Below, in pieces: positions 55,867-63,507 of a stretch of 64,000 bases of DNA (positions are counted from its first letter, which is position 1; the number at the start of each line of letters is the position of its first letter). Location of the stretch: assembly GCF_013403875.1 (NCBI RefSeq), contig NZ_JACBNX010000011.1:62001-126000 (forward strand), given 5' to 3'. The DNA is from Burkholderia guangdongensis (lineage in GTDB: Bacteria; Pseudomonadota; Gammaproteobacteria; Burkholderiales; Burkholderiaceae). The notes below the pieces were generated by a model. That model was not told the origin of the DNA. It did not search any database and saw only the letters and a program-made list of their open reading frames with translations. Position numbers and translations under genes: made by a program.

Positions 55867-56781
55867 TCAAACCGCATCCCGCCGCAACGGCTGACACATG
55901 CAGTGCACGCCGCCGCCGCCGTTCGCGATCATGTCGATCGCTGGATCGTAGATCCGGAAACCCAACGCCTTCAGCCGGTCCTTCAGGAAGTGGCTGCTCT
56001 GCGGCAGCAGCACGCGATCGTTGCCCAGCGCGACGACGTTGCAGCCGAGCGCCATCGTGTCCTTGAACGGCACCTCGACGATCTCGATCCCCTTGCCGCG
56101 CAGCCAGTCGACGACACCCGGGTCGGTCGTCTCGACGCAGACCGCCGCGAGCTTCGGCGCGAGCATCACGACCATCAGGTCGATATGGACGTAGTACGGA
56201 TCGATATCGCAGAGCCGAACCTCCCAGCCCTCCTTCTCGAACCAGCCCTTCAGCTGGCGCGCGCCCTGTTCCTGCGAGCGGCCCTCGGAGCCTTCCCAGC
56301 CGATCAGCACGCAGCCCGGCTCGATGATGTCGAAGTCGCCCCCCTCGAACGTGCCGGCCGTCACGTAGTCGTAGATCGGAATGCCAAGCCGCTGATACGT
56401 CTCGATCGCGCGGAAGTTCTCGCCACGCCGCCACCACTGCGCCATGTTCGTGATCACCGCGCCGAACGGCGTCATCACCGACGAATCCCGCGCGAAGATC
56501 TGATACGGCAGTTCGGAATCCGCCTCGTGAAAGTGCACGTCGACGCCCGCGGAGCGATACGCGTCGACCATCTCCGCATGCTGCCGGCGCGCGACGTCCG
56601 CGTCGAAACGCAACCCGCTGCGCAGGCTCTTCTTCGACAGCGAGCTCGTCTCGAGCCAGCGATAGTTGTCCGCCGGGCCGAGCAGCACGTCGCGCAGCAC
56701 GCCGTAGTCGCTGTTCGCCCCCCATTCCTTCAGCGCCGGGGTATTGCCACCGTCACGACGATTCCGGAGATTGAATTCCAT
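55867..56781 (-). CDS. DDAH/arginine-deiminase-superfamily hydrolase
   Basis: 304 residues, a guanidine-modifying amidinohydrolase fold. The catalytic Cys lies near the C-terminus in GGGGVHCMCQPL, with FARDSSVMTPFGAVI and TFEGGDFDIIEPG supplying the Asp/Glu and His elements. Members hydrolyse methylarginine, arginine or agmatine-type substrates. AAGGA eight bases before the ATG supports the start. It sits 61 bp after an M20 amidohydrolase gene under a LysR gene, so a short catabolic route is likely; the substrate is not known. Confidence 0.8.
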   Translation of the reverse strand: MEFNLRNRRDGGNTPALKEWGANSDYGVLRDVLLGPADNYRWLETSSLSKKSLRSGLRFDADVARRQHAEMVDAYRSAGVDVHFHEADSELPYQIFARDSSVMTPFGAVITNMAQWWRRGENFRAIETYQRLGIPIYDYVTAGTFEGGDFDIIEPGCVLIGWEGSEGRSQEQGARQLKGWFEKEGWEVRLCDIDPYYVHIDLMVVMLAPKLAAVCVETTDPGVVDWLRGKGIEIVEVPFKDTMALGCNVVALGNDRVLLPQSSHFLKDRLKALGFRIYDPAIDMIANGGGGVHCMCQPLRRDAV

Positions 56782-56842
56782 ATTTAGTATTCCTTATTGA
56801 ATAGTTGAAATGCCCGCACCGACGTGCGGATACCACCCGACT

Positions 56843-58096
56843 CTAGATCCGCGCCCGCGTGAGCTCGACGATCGCGCCGAGCAGCACGTTCGCGCCCGCC
56901 TCGACGTGCGCCGGCTCCGCTTCCTCCGCCTCGTTGTGACTCACGCCGTCGCGGCACGGGATGAAGATCATCCCGGTCGGCATCATGCGCGACAGGTAGA
57001 CCGAATCGTGCCCCGCGCCGCTGACCATCCGGCACGCGGGCAGCCCGAGCGCGCCGCTCGCGCGTTCGACCGCGTCGACGCACGACGGCGCGAACCGGAC
57101 GGCCGGCGAATGCCAGACCGTGTCGATCCGGTGCGTCACGCGATGCCGCTCGCACGCGTCGGCCGCGATCGTGACGAACGCATCCTCCATCCGCTGCAGC
57201 GTCGCCTCGTCCGGGTGGCGCAGATCGACGGACAGCACGACGCGGCCCGGCACCGTATTGCGCGATCCCGGCTCGACGGACAGATCGCCGAACGTGACGC
57301 GGCTGTCCGGCGCATGACCATCGACGAGCGCGTACAGCGCCTGCTGGATCTCGCACAACGCGCGGAACGGATCGCGCCGGTCGGCCATCGGCGTCGGCCC
57401 CGCGTGCACTTCGCGGCCTTCGATCACGAGGTCGTACCAGCGCATCCCCTGCACGCCGGTCACGACGCCGATCGTCAGCCCGCGCTGCTCGAGAATCGGC
57501 CCCTGCTCGATGTGCAGCTCGAGCGCGGCCGCGTACGCATGCCCGCCGACGTCACGCTCGCCCGCGTAGCCGATGCGCGCGAGCTCGTCGCCGAGCGTGC
57601 GGCCCGCCTTGTCGGTTCGCGACAGCCCGTAGTCGAGCGTGAACACGCCGGCGAACACGCCCGATCCGACCATCGCCGGCGAAAAGCGCGCGCCCTCCTC
57701 GTTGGTCCAGCTCGCGATCTCGAGCGGATGCAGCGTGCGCACGCCACGCTCGTTCAGCGTCTGCGCGACTTCGAGCCCGGCCAGCACCCCGTACACGCCA
57801 TCGAACTTGCCGCCCGTCGGCTGCGAATCCAGATGCGAGCCCACGAGCACTGGCGGCAGCGTGTCGTCGATGCCCGCGCGGCGCGCGAACAGGTTGCCGA
57901 TCCGGTCGACCTCGACCGTCAGGCCCGCGTCCTCGCACCAGCGGCGAAACAGATCGCGGCCGCGCCGGTCGGCATCCGTCAGCGCCTGCCGGTCGACGCC
58001 GCCGTGCGGCAGCGCGCCGATCCGCGCAATTTCCATCAGCCGCGACCACAGCCGCTTGCCGTCGACGCGCAATGCGCGGTCTTCTGCGTTCATCAT
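56843..58096 (-). CDS. M20-type hydantoinase/carbamoylase-family amidohydrolase
   Basis: 417 residues, a Zn-dependent amidohydrolase related to allantoate amidohydrolase and N-carbamoyl-L-amino-acid hydrolase. LVGSHLDSQPTGGKFDGVYG, SWTNEEGARFSPAMVGSG and LELHIEQGP carry the metal ligands, and MVSGAGHDSVYLSRMMPTGM the final His. The substrate could be an N-carbamoyl amino acid or ureide. The ATG at 58096 follows GAGG by six bases (a second ATG follows at once); the frame is open further upstream without homology. Confidence 0.85.
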   Translation of the reverse strand: MMNAEDRALRVDGKRLWSRLMEIARIGALPHGGVDRQALTDADRRGRDLFRRWCEDAGLTVEVDRIGNLFARRAGIDDTLPPVLVGSHLDSQPTGGKFDGVYGVLAGLEVAQTLNERGVRTLHPLEIASWTNEEGARFSPAMVGSGVFAGVFTLDYGLSRTDKAGRTLGDELARIGYAGERDVGGHAYAAALELHIEQGPILEQRGLTIGVVTGVQGMRWYDLVIEGREVHAGPTPMADRRDPFRALCEIQQALYALVDGHAPDSRVTFGDLSVEPGSRNTVPGRVVLSVDLRHPDEATLQRMEDAFVTIAADACERHRVTHRIDTVWHSPAVRFAPSCVDAVERASGALGLPACRMVSGAGHDSVYLSRMMPTGMIFIPCRDGVSHNEAEEAEPAHVEAGANVLLGAIVELTRARI

Positions 58097-58160
58097 CGAA
58101 TTCCTCATTGAGCGGCCGGCCGCTTGCGAGCCGCGATCTGTTGCGCCGCGATGCGAAGCG

Positions 58161-58189
58161 ACTGTACCCGGCGAAAAAGGGCGCAACAA
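58161..58189 (-). promoter_or_regulatory. Candidate promoter of the M20/DDAH operon
   Basis: On the minus strand: TTGTTG (58184-58189), 17-bp spacer, TACAGT (58161-58166). It lies 65 bp upstream of the M20 gene, in the gap after the LysR gene; weak hexamers, good spacing. Confidence 0.45.
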
Positions 58190-58246
58190 TCGAGGAATTT
58201 AAGCGCGAGACGTCAGTTTTTTTAAACTCCGGCGGTTTTTCTCGAC

Positions 58247-59161
58247 TCAGGTCTGCCGCGGCGGCGTGCGCCACGCGCGTGCGGACACGCGGTGCTCCTC
58301 GAGCAGCCAGTCGCTGAACGCACGCACTTCGGCGCGCTGTGCGCGCTCCGGCGTCGCGACGAGGTAGTAACCGCGCGGCGAATCCATCGTCACGTCGAAC
58401 GGGAGGATCAGCAGCCCGCGCGCGAGCGCGTCGCCGCTCACCAGCGTATCGCCGATCGCGATGCCCTGGCCCGAGATCGCCGCCTGCTGCGCGAACGGCG
58501 CTTCGGAGAACACGATCCCGCGCCGCCCGTCGACGTGATGCGCGCCGGCGGTCGCCAGCCACTGCACCCAGTCCGTATGGCCGCCCATGTGCAGCAGCAG
58601 CACGTCGGCGAGATCGTCGAGCGTCAGCGGGCGCCCGCGCGCGTTGACGAGCGTCGGGCTGCAGACCGGGAAATAGCTGAGCGACGTGATCGGCTCGATC
58701 GCGAAGTCGGGCCAGTCGCCGTTGCCGTACGCGATGAACAGGTCGGCGTCGCGCGGGCCGACTTCGTCGGCGGTGCGCGGCGACGTGATGCTGAGCTCGA
58801 CGTGCGGATACGCGCGGTGGAATGCCCCGACGTGGTGGCTCAGCCAGTAGACCGCGAAACCGGGCGCGCAGCTCACGCGCAGCCGACCGGCGACTTCGCC
58901 GCCCGCGCTGCGGTGCGCCGCTTCCTCGAGGATGCCGAGCGCGCGCCGCGCATCGTGGATGTAGCGCGCGCCGCGATACGTGAGCACGATCCCGCGCCCC
59001 GCGCGCTCGAGCACCGCGAAGCCGAGCGTCTCCTCGAGCGTGTTGATCTGGTGACTGATCGCGCTGCGCGTCAGGCACAGCTCGGCGGCCGCGCGCGAAG
59101 CGGAACCGTGTCGGGCGATCGCGTCGAGCGCGCGCAACGCGGTGATCGAAGGCAGGTGCAT
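58247..59161 (-). CDS. LysR-family transcriptional regulator (GcvA-like)
   Basis: 304 residues. The winged helix (MHLPSITALRALDAIARHGSASRAAAELCLTRSA..) is of the GcvA/AmpR subgroup, and the effector domain follows (LRVSCAPGFAVYWLSHHVG). It is upstream of and in the same direction as the M20 and DDAH genes, with its own gap of 150 bp containing a promoter candidate, and is the likely regulator of that pair. The 215-bp region upstream (59162-59376) holds no visible gene. Confidence 0.88.
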   Translation of the reverse strand: MHLPSITALRALDAIARHGSASRAAAELCLTRSAISHQINTLEETLGFAVLERAGRGIVLTYRGARYIHDARRALGILEEAAHRSAGGEVAGRLRVSCAPGFAVYWLSHHVGAFHRAYPHVELSITSPRTADEVGPRDADLFIAYGNGDWPDFAIEPITSLSYFPVCSPTLVNARGRPLTLDDLADVLLLHMGGHTDWVQWLATAGAHHVDGRRGIVFSEAPFAQQAAISGQGIAIGDTLVSGDALARGLLILPFDVTMDSPRGYYLVATPERAQRAEVRAFSDWLLEEHRVSARAWRTPPRQT

Positions 59162-59376
59162 AAGGTCGTCGTCGAAGGAGCGCGGCTTGGGCGGCGCTGC
59201 GGGAGCCGCCCGATTGTAAAGCAGGCGCTGGACGATCAGTCATCCCCAAACCTAGCCACCCGAACGGCCCCCACCCTCTCGGCCTCGACAGAGCCCTCCC
59301 TCTCCCCCCGAAACTCAACGCATGCGACGAGGTTCAGCCGCCGCGTTCCCGCGAGGTCGATTCGAATGCCATCGGT

Positions 59377-59658
59377 TCAATCGCCCACGCGAGCAGTCAG
59401 GCTGCCAACCAATGTGCACCCGCACTCGGTATGATGGCCATGCAACGCAACTCGCTGGCCATCGATCGTCACTGTCGGATGTGCCTCGATAATCTTGTTG
59501 ACGCCGTGCGGCCGACCGTCCGGATATTTTTCCGGGCAATCCACCAGGTCATGCAGGCGCGCAATTTTTTTACCGCCGATGGTGTGGGTTTCCGAACCGG
59601 AGATCACTTGCCCGCCATGCGAGGTCGCGTCGCCGACCACGATCATCTGCAATGCCAT
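59377..59658 (-). CDS. PAAR-domain T6SS spike-tip protein
   Basis: 93 residues, essentially a bare PAAR domain: MIVVGDATSHGGQVISGSET, KIARLHDLVDCPEKYPDG, TVTIDGQRVALHGHHTECGCTL. The His and Cys near the end form the metal-binding tip. It is the last gene of the minus-strand T6SS module B, 9 bp after the DUF4123 adaptor. No extension is present, unlike the PAAR of module A. Confidence 0.9.
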   Translation of the reverse strand: MALQMIVVGDATSHGGQVISGSETHTIGGKKIARLHDLVDCPEKYPDGRPHGVNKIIEAHPTVTIDGQRVALHGHHTECGCTLVGSLTARVGD

Positions 59659-59667
59659 ATCGCCTCC

Positions 59668-60555
59668 TTATAGCGTGGTTGACTGCGGCGCAATCCCGGC
59701 GTCACGCCCCCCCATCCGCTCAATCTCCTCCCATACACCCACCGGGACACGGGTGATAGCGGCACCAAACGACTCGCCTGACTGCTGACCCCGGACCAGC
59801 AGATCGTTGACAAACCGATGCTGATCGAAATCCTTTCCGTACAGGTAAGTATGCTGGCAGAAAACCAGGCGATCCCCCGGCTCACTGATCCCCCATTGCA
59901 CCGCGCGGAGGTATCGGGGAATGAAGTCCTCGAACCGATCGAGATAGGGACGCGCGCCGTCGACAACGCCGGACTCGATCAGTACCGCAAGAATCTCGTC
60001 TGGCTCCGTGTGCGCCGTGAGGACGTCAATGTCCGTCTGCTCCAGCCGAATCATGACTGAGCGGCAGATCCGCGCGCTCGCCGTCAAATCGTTGTGGATT
60101 GGCTGCCACTCCTTGTGGCGCCCTCGGTACATCCACTGCTCGATCGGGCTCATGAACATGCCGCGGACCTGTTCGCCCCATATGTCGAAAACCGCGCCGG
60201 TGTTGCGCGGGTCAAAATACCGGACCATCGCGGTCATGTTGTCGCCAATGTCCGCAAACAGGAACGCCTGCAGATGCGTGACGAGCGCATCCATATCGAC
60301 GCGGCTCCAGATCAACGACAGGCATGGGCTCTGAAGATCGAGTCGGTCGAGTTCGACAATCCAGTCCGCTTCGATGTCGCTCACCGGCGCCAAAAACAGC
60401 GATGCCGGTCCGAGCTCTTCTTCTGGCAGGCCGGTGAAAACGGAGCGGAACGGTACGCCGGCACGCTCCAGCAAAGGCACCCCCTTCGGCGGACACACTG
60501 CCGCGTCGACCAACCCCATCAGGCTCACCTGTGGGGACGTAGTTTGTAGTTCCAT
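59668..60555 (-). CDS. DUF4123 T6SS adaptor/chaperone
   Basis: 295 residues. CLSLIWSRVDMDALVTHLQAFL followed by MTAMVRYFDPRNTGAVFDIW is the core of DUF4123 (Tap/TEC) proteins, which load a cognate effector on VgrG. The position between a PAAR gene and the Tle1-like effector gene fits. It starts 37 bp downstream of the effector gene. Soluble, no signal peptide. Confidence 0.87.
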   Translation of the reverse strand: MELQTTSPQVSLMGLVDAAVCPPKGVPLLERAGVPFRSVFTGLPEEELGPASLFLAPVSDIEADWIVELDRLDLQSPCLSLIWSRVDMDALVTHLQAFLFADIGDNMTAMVRYFDPRNTGAVFDIWGEQVRGMFMSPIEQWMYRGRHKEWQPIHNDLTASARICRSVMIRLEQTDIDVLTAHTEPDEILAVLIESGVVDGARPYLDRFEDFIPRYLRAVQWGISEPGDRLVFCQHTYLYGKDFDQHRFVNDLLVRGQQSGESFGAAITRVPVGVWEEIERMGGRDAGIAPQSTTL

Positions 60556-60592
60556 CTGAAATCCCGCTTATCGACAAGCCGTCCAGCCCGCG

Positions 60593-62776
60593 TCAGGCCC
60601 AGCCGGCTTGGGTTTTGCCATCGCCGAGATCCAGAGGCGCAGCATTTGATGCGAGGCCTAAATAGGCCTTGCGCTTGTCCCCGCCAGCAAACACGACGCG
60701 CGGAAAGCCATACCCGCCCGGCGCGTACTCGTGGAAATACGGCACCCGGAACCAGCAGCGGCTATCGTGGACGTAGTCGTCGAACAGGGTAACGGCCCCG
60801 GCAGGCAGTTTGCTCACGGCGTCGGGCGACGTGTGCTGGCGCAGGAACGATTCCACGCCGGGCGACGGCGCAGCCATTACGTCGTCCTGCACCCGGTAGT
60901 TCTGCACAAGCGTCGACCAGGCTGTGTTCAGCAACACACCGCTTAACGCAAGCGTGACGCAGGGGGAGTCGCTCCCGGGCTGGTCGTGCGCGACAGAAAG
61001 CGTCGGCGGCACCTTGATCGGATAGCCACCAGGGACAATCACGGGAGGATGTTGTGTACGCTTCACTTGCCATCGTTCGCACTGGTCCGGATACAGGTGC
61101 CCCAGGAGCAGCCGCATTTCCTCCGCGCCCTGCCGCAGGTCGGTCTGGTCGTTGGTCGAGACATCGAGTGGCCCCTCCCCCGGGCGCGCAGGTTTCGGGT
61201 TGTCGATACCGGGATGCGCAATCGCGCCGCATAGCTGCTCATTGCGCCGGTTCATTGCATTGTCGAGCGCTGTCGCCTGTTCCTTCTGCGCGCTCATGTA
61301 CGACGCATATCCCCCGATCGACGAGGTCATGGCGTTTGCCTGGAGAAGCTGGTACAGCGACTTGAGCTTGCTCATGGTCGCATCGTTCTCCGCCACCCTT
61401 GGAAGCGCCTGCTGAACCTTGTGCGGCGTCATCTTGTCTTCATGCGCCCGCTTGAAGAACGCCTGTCCTGTGACATAGCGCTGCGGATTGCCGATTTCCG
61501 CGCGCAGCGTCCGCCACGCCAGCATCTGGCCCAGCCCGATCTTCAACGCGTCCTCCACGCTGCTGACGTTATCGACAGTCTTGCGCCATGCATTGAAGGC
61601 CGCGATCAATGACGGGTCGAGTGCGAAGTCTTTTCCAAGAGGAGACTCTGGATCAAAATCGTCTTTGCCCCGAAGAGGCACACCATATTTGGCAGCCTTC
61701 AGGTACATATCGTGAAGCGGGATCTGGCTAAGTTTGTGGCTGTCGTCACCGACCTTCGACGTGGCCCCTCCCTTTCCCTGCTCGTTGGGCGCATAGCCTC
61801 CGCCCACGTCCGAATGGACCCCCGGATAGGCCACCTCTTCGCGAACACCGCCACCGTAGCTGTCTCCGTTGCGAATCGAATCAAGCGGAAAGCTCATGCG
61901 CTGCTCGTGTGTCGAGAACGCGTGATAACAAAATCGCACATCCTTCGGGATATCGAGCCGGCCGTCGTCAGCGAACGCGAAGTGCCCATCGAATGTGCCG
62001 AAATCCACGGTTGCGCGGGTCGAGTCGGGCGGTCCAACGGAGGCAACCGTATCAAAAAGACCGACGAAGTTGACCTTGTAGTTCAGCGCATATCTGCCGG
62101 TCTGGTAACCAATCCGTCCATTCGATGCCCATTCATTGATCAGCTTGTTCACGAACACGCGCGCGCATGCAGCCCCGCGCGAGAAGCCGATCACGTTGAT
62201 CCATATTTGTTTGACCGTCTGCGGATATCGTCCCTCGTCGATTGCCTGCTTGTGGGCAAGGCCCAGCCGGTCGGTGTAGCCGACCAGCGGAAGTTTGTGG
62301 CCATCGGCCACTTCGGTACAAACTCTGTTGGCGTCGCCATCCGGAATCAGGTTTCGGGTCTTGTCGGAAGCGATGGCGTTGTATATAGCGTTCAGCACCC
62401 TTGTATAGCCCCACACGCAACGGCTACCGAAGCCGGTTGCCATCGACTTACCTGAAGTCGTGTACACCTGTTCGCCAATCTCTTTAAACGGCGTACCCAC
62501 GCCAGGAATGTAGAATGCGAAAATCCCTTGTTCGTTCTTATCCAGTGCCGCGTTATAGAGCCGGGCAACGTTGGTATGTGTGCGACCGAGAGAATCCCGA
62601 AACGGATTGGTCTGTAAGTCGTTATTGTTAGTGCCGTCAAAGAACAGTGTGATGTGAAGCGTCTGGGGACAGGACATAAGTGCATCGCACACCAGCATGC
62701 GCCCCTTGATCAATGCCGCGGCGCTATCCGCCACGCGCCCGCCTTCAGGCATCGGGTCAGCCCAGCTGAGACTCAT
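60593..62776 (-). CDS. Tle1-like T6SS phospholipase effector (DUF2235)
   Basis: 727 residues from the ATG at 62776. N-terminal MSLSWADPMPEGGRV is short and without signal. The DUF2235 alpha/beta-hydrolase part has ITLFFDGTNNN, the nucleophile Ser199 in VIGFSRGAACARVF (GxSxG), likely Asp242 in VGLFDTVASVG and His321 in YPGVHSDVGGGYAP. Tle1 proteins are phospholipases delivered by T6SS against target-cell membranes. The C-terminal 350 residues are a helical/beta membrane-association region. The start overlaps the immunity gene stop (ATGA), with GGAGG upstream. Lower GC than the core. Confidence 0.86.
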   Translation of the reverse strand: MSLSWADPMPEGGRVADSAAALIKGRMLVCDALMSCPQTLHITLFFDGTNNNDLQTNPFRDSLGRTHTNVARLYNAALDKNEQGIFAFYIPGVGTPFKEIGEQVYTTSGKSMATGFGSRCVWGYTRVLNAIYNAIASDKTRNLIPDGDANRVCTEVADGHKLPLVGYTDRLGLAHKQAIDEGRYPQTVKQIWINVIGFSRGAACARVFVNKLINEWASNGRIGYQTGRYALNYKVNFVGLFDTVASVGPPDSTRATVDFGTFDGHFAFADDGRLDIPKDVRFCYHAFSTHEQRMSFPLDSIRNGDSYGGGVREEVAYPGVHSDVGGGYAPNEQGKGGATSKVGDDSHKLSQIPLHDMYLKAAKYGVPLRGKDDFDPESPLGKDFALDPSLIAAFNAWRKTVDNVSSVEDALKIGLGQMLAWRTLRAEIGNPQRYVTGQAFFKRAHEDKMTPHKVQQALPRVAENDATMSKLKSLYQLLQANAMTSSIGGYASYMSAQKEQATALDNAMNRRNEQLCGAIAHPGIDNPKPARPGEGPLDVSTNDQTDLRQGAEEMRLLLGHLYPDQCERWQVKRTQHPPVIVPGGYPIKVPPTLSVAHDQPGSDSPCVTLALSGVLLNTAWSTLVQNYRVQDDVMAAPSPGVESFLRQHTSPDAVSKLPAGAVTLFDDYVHDSRCWFRVPYFHEYAPGGYGFPRVVFAGGDKRKAYLGLASNAAPLDLGDGKTQAGWA

Positions 62777-63411
62777 TGCGCACCTCCTCCATCCCTGTAT
62801 AACCGGTTCCATTCTTGATCCACCACACCTTGTGCGATGTATGGATCATTGTCCGGAGGGCGTATGCCGGGGTCGTTTGCATCTCCTTTCTGGCCATCGG
62901 CCACCATGATGCGGACCCGGTCACCCGGCAGAAAGACCGCCCACAAACCTCCCATGACCTTCCCATATTTCGGTATCCGGACGTTTTCGGCCTTGTACCA
63001 ATTCGTCGTGTGGTCCTGCTTCCTGTAGACAAGCCAGCGCACCGTCAGTCTCAGATCCGGCTGCCAGATCGAAGGGATGTCGCTGCAGCACGTTTCCTTA
63101 CCGCCACCGGACGGCTTGCCATCTGCCTCCGCCGGCCATACATTGGGGCCCCCACCGGCCACACCTGACCCCTCAGGCCCCTCAATCCCCCACTGGTGGA
63201 TGTACCAGGGGGAGTAATTCAAGGTCGAGGCACCAACACCCAGCGTGTCGTAGTGCTTCGGCAGGTTCGACAGGTCAAGTGGTTGCGCCATGGGCCCGGG
63301 ATGCCTGTCGCATGCTCCGAGGCTGAACACGGCAGCAAGGGCAGCGACCTGGATCGCATGCCGCCCGTAACGGTAAAATCGGTCTGTCCGGATCTGTTTG
63401 ACCGTTCGCAC
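62773..63411 (-). CDS. Tli1-like (DUF3304) immunity lipoprotein, copy 1
   Basis: About 212 residues from a GTG at 63411. The signal peptide (basic n-region, VAALAAVFSLGAC) ends in the lipobox LGAC, so the protein would be a periplasmic lipoprotein, as expected for the antidote of a periplasm-acting phospholipase. The mature part has PKHYDTLGVGASTLNYSPWY, CCSDIPSIWQPDLRLTV and PKYGKVMGGLWAVFLPGDR. The frame is also open upstream from an ATG at 63507 that encodes a copy of the effector N-terminus. It overlaps the effector start by 4 bp. Confidence 0.78.
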   Translation of the reverse strand: MRTVKQIRTDRFYRYGRHAIQVAALAAVFSLGACDRHPGPMAQPLDLSNLPKHYDTLGVGASTLNYSPWYIHQWGIEGPEGSGVAGGGPNVWPAEADGKPSGGGKETCCSDIPSIWQPDLRLTVRWLVYRKQDHTTNWYKAENVRIPKYGKVMGGLWAVFLPGDRVRIMVADGQKGDANDPGIRPPDNDPYIAQGVVDQEWNRLYRDGGGAQ

Positions 63412-63507
63412 CCGTTCGCACGCTAGCGCGCGCGCCTTCTTCAACGCCGCGGCGCTACCCGCCACGCGCCCGCCCTTAGGCATCGGGTCGGCCCATCTGA
63501 GACTCAT
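63412..63507 (-). other. Duplicated 5' end of the effector gene fused in frame ahead of immunity copy 1
   Basis: ATG at 63507 then codons reading MSLRWADPMPKGGRVAGSAA, near-identical to the start of the Tle1-like protein (MSLSWADPMPEGGRVADSAA). After about 30 codons the match stops and the frame continues into the immunity signal peptide without a stop. This is the scar of a tandem duplication of immunity gene plus effector 5' end. Confidence 0.8.
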
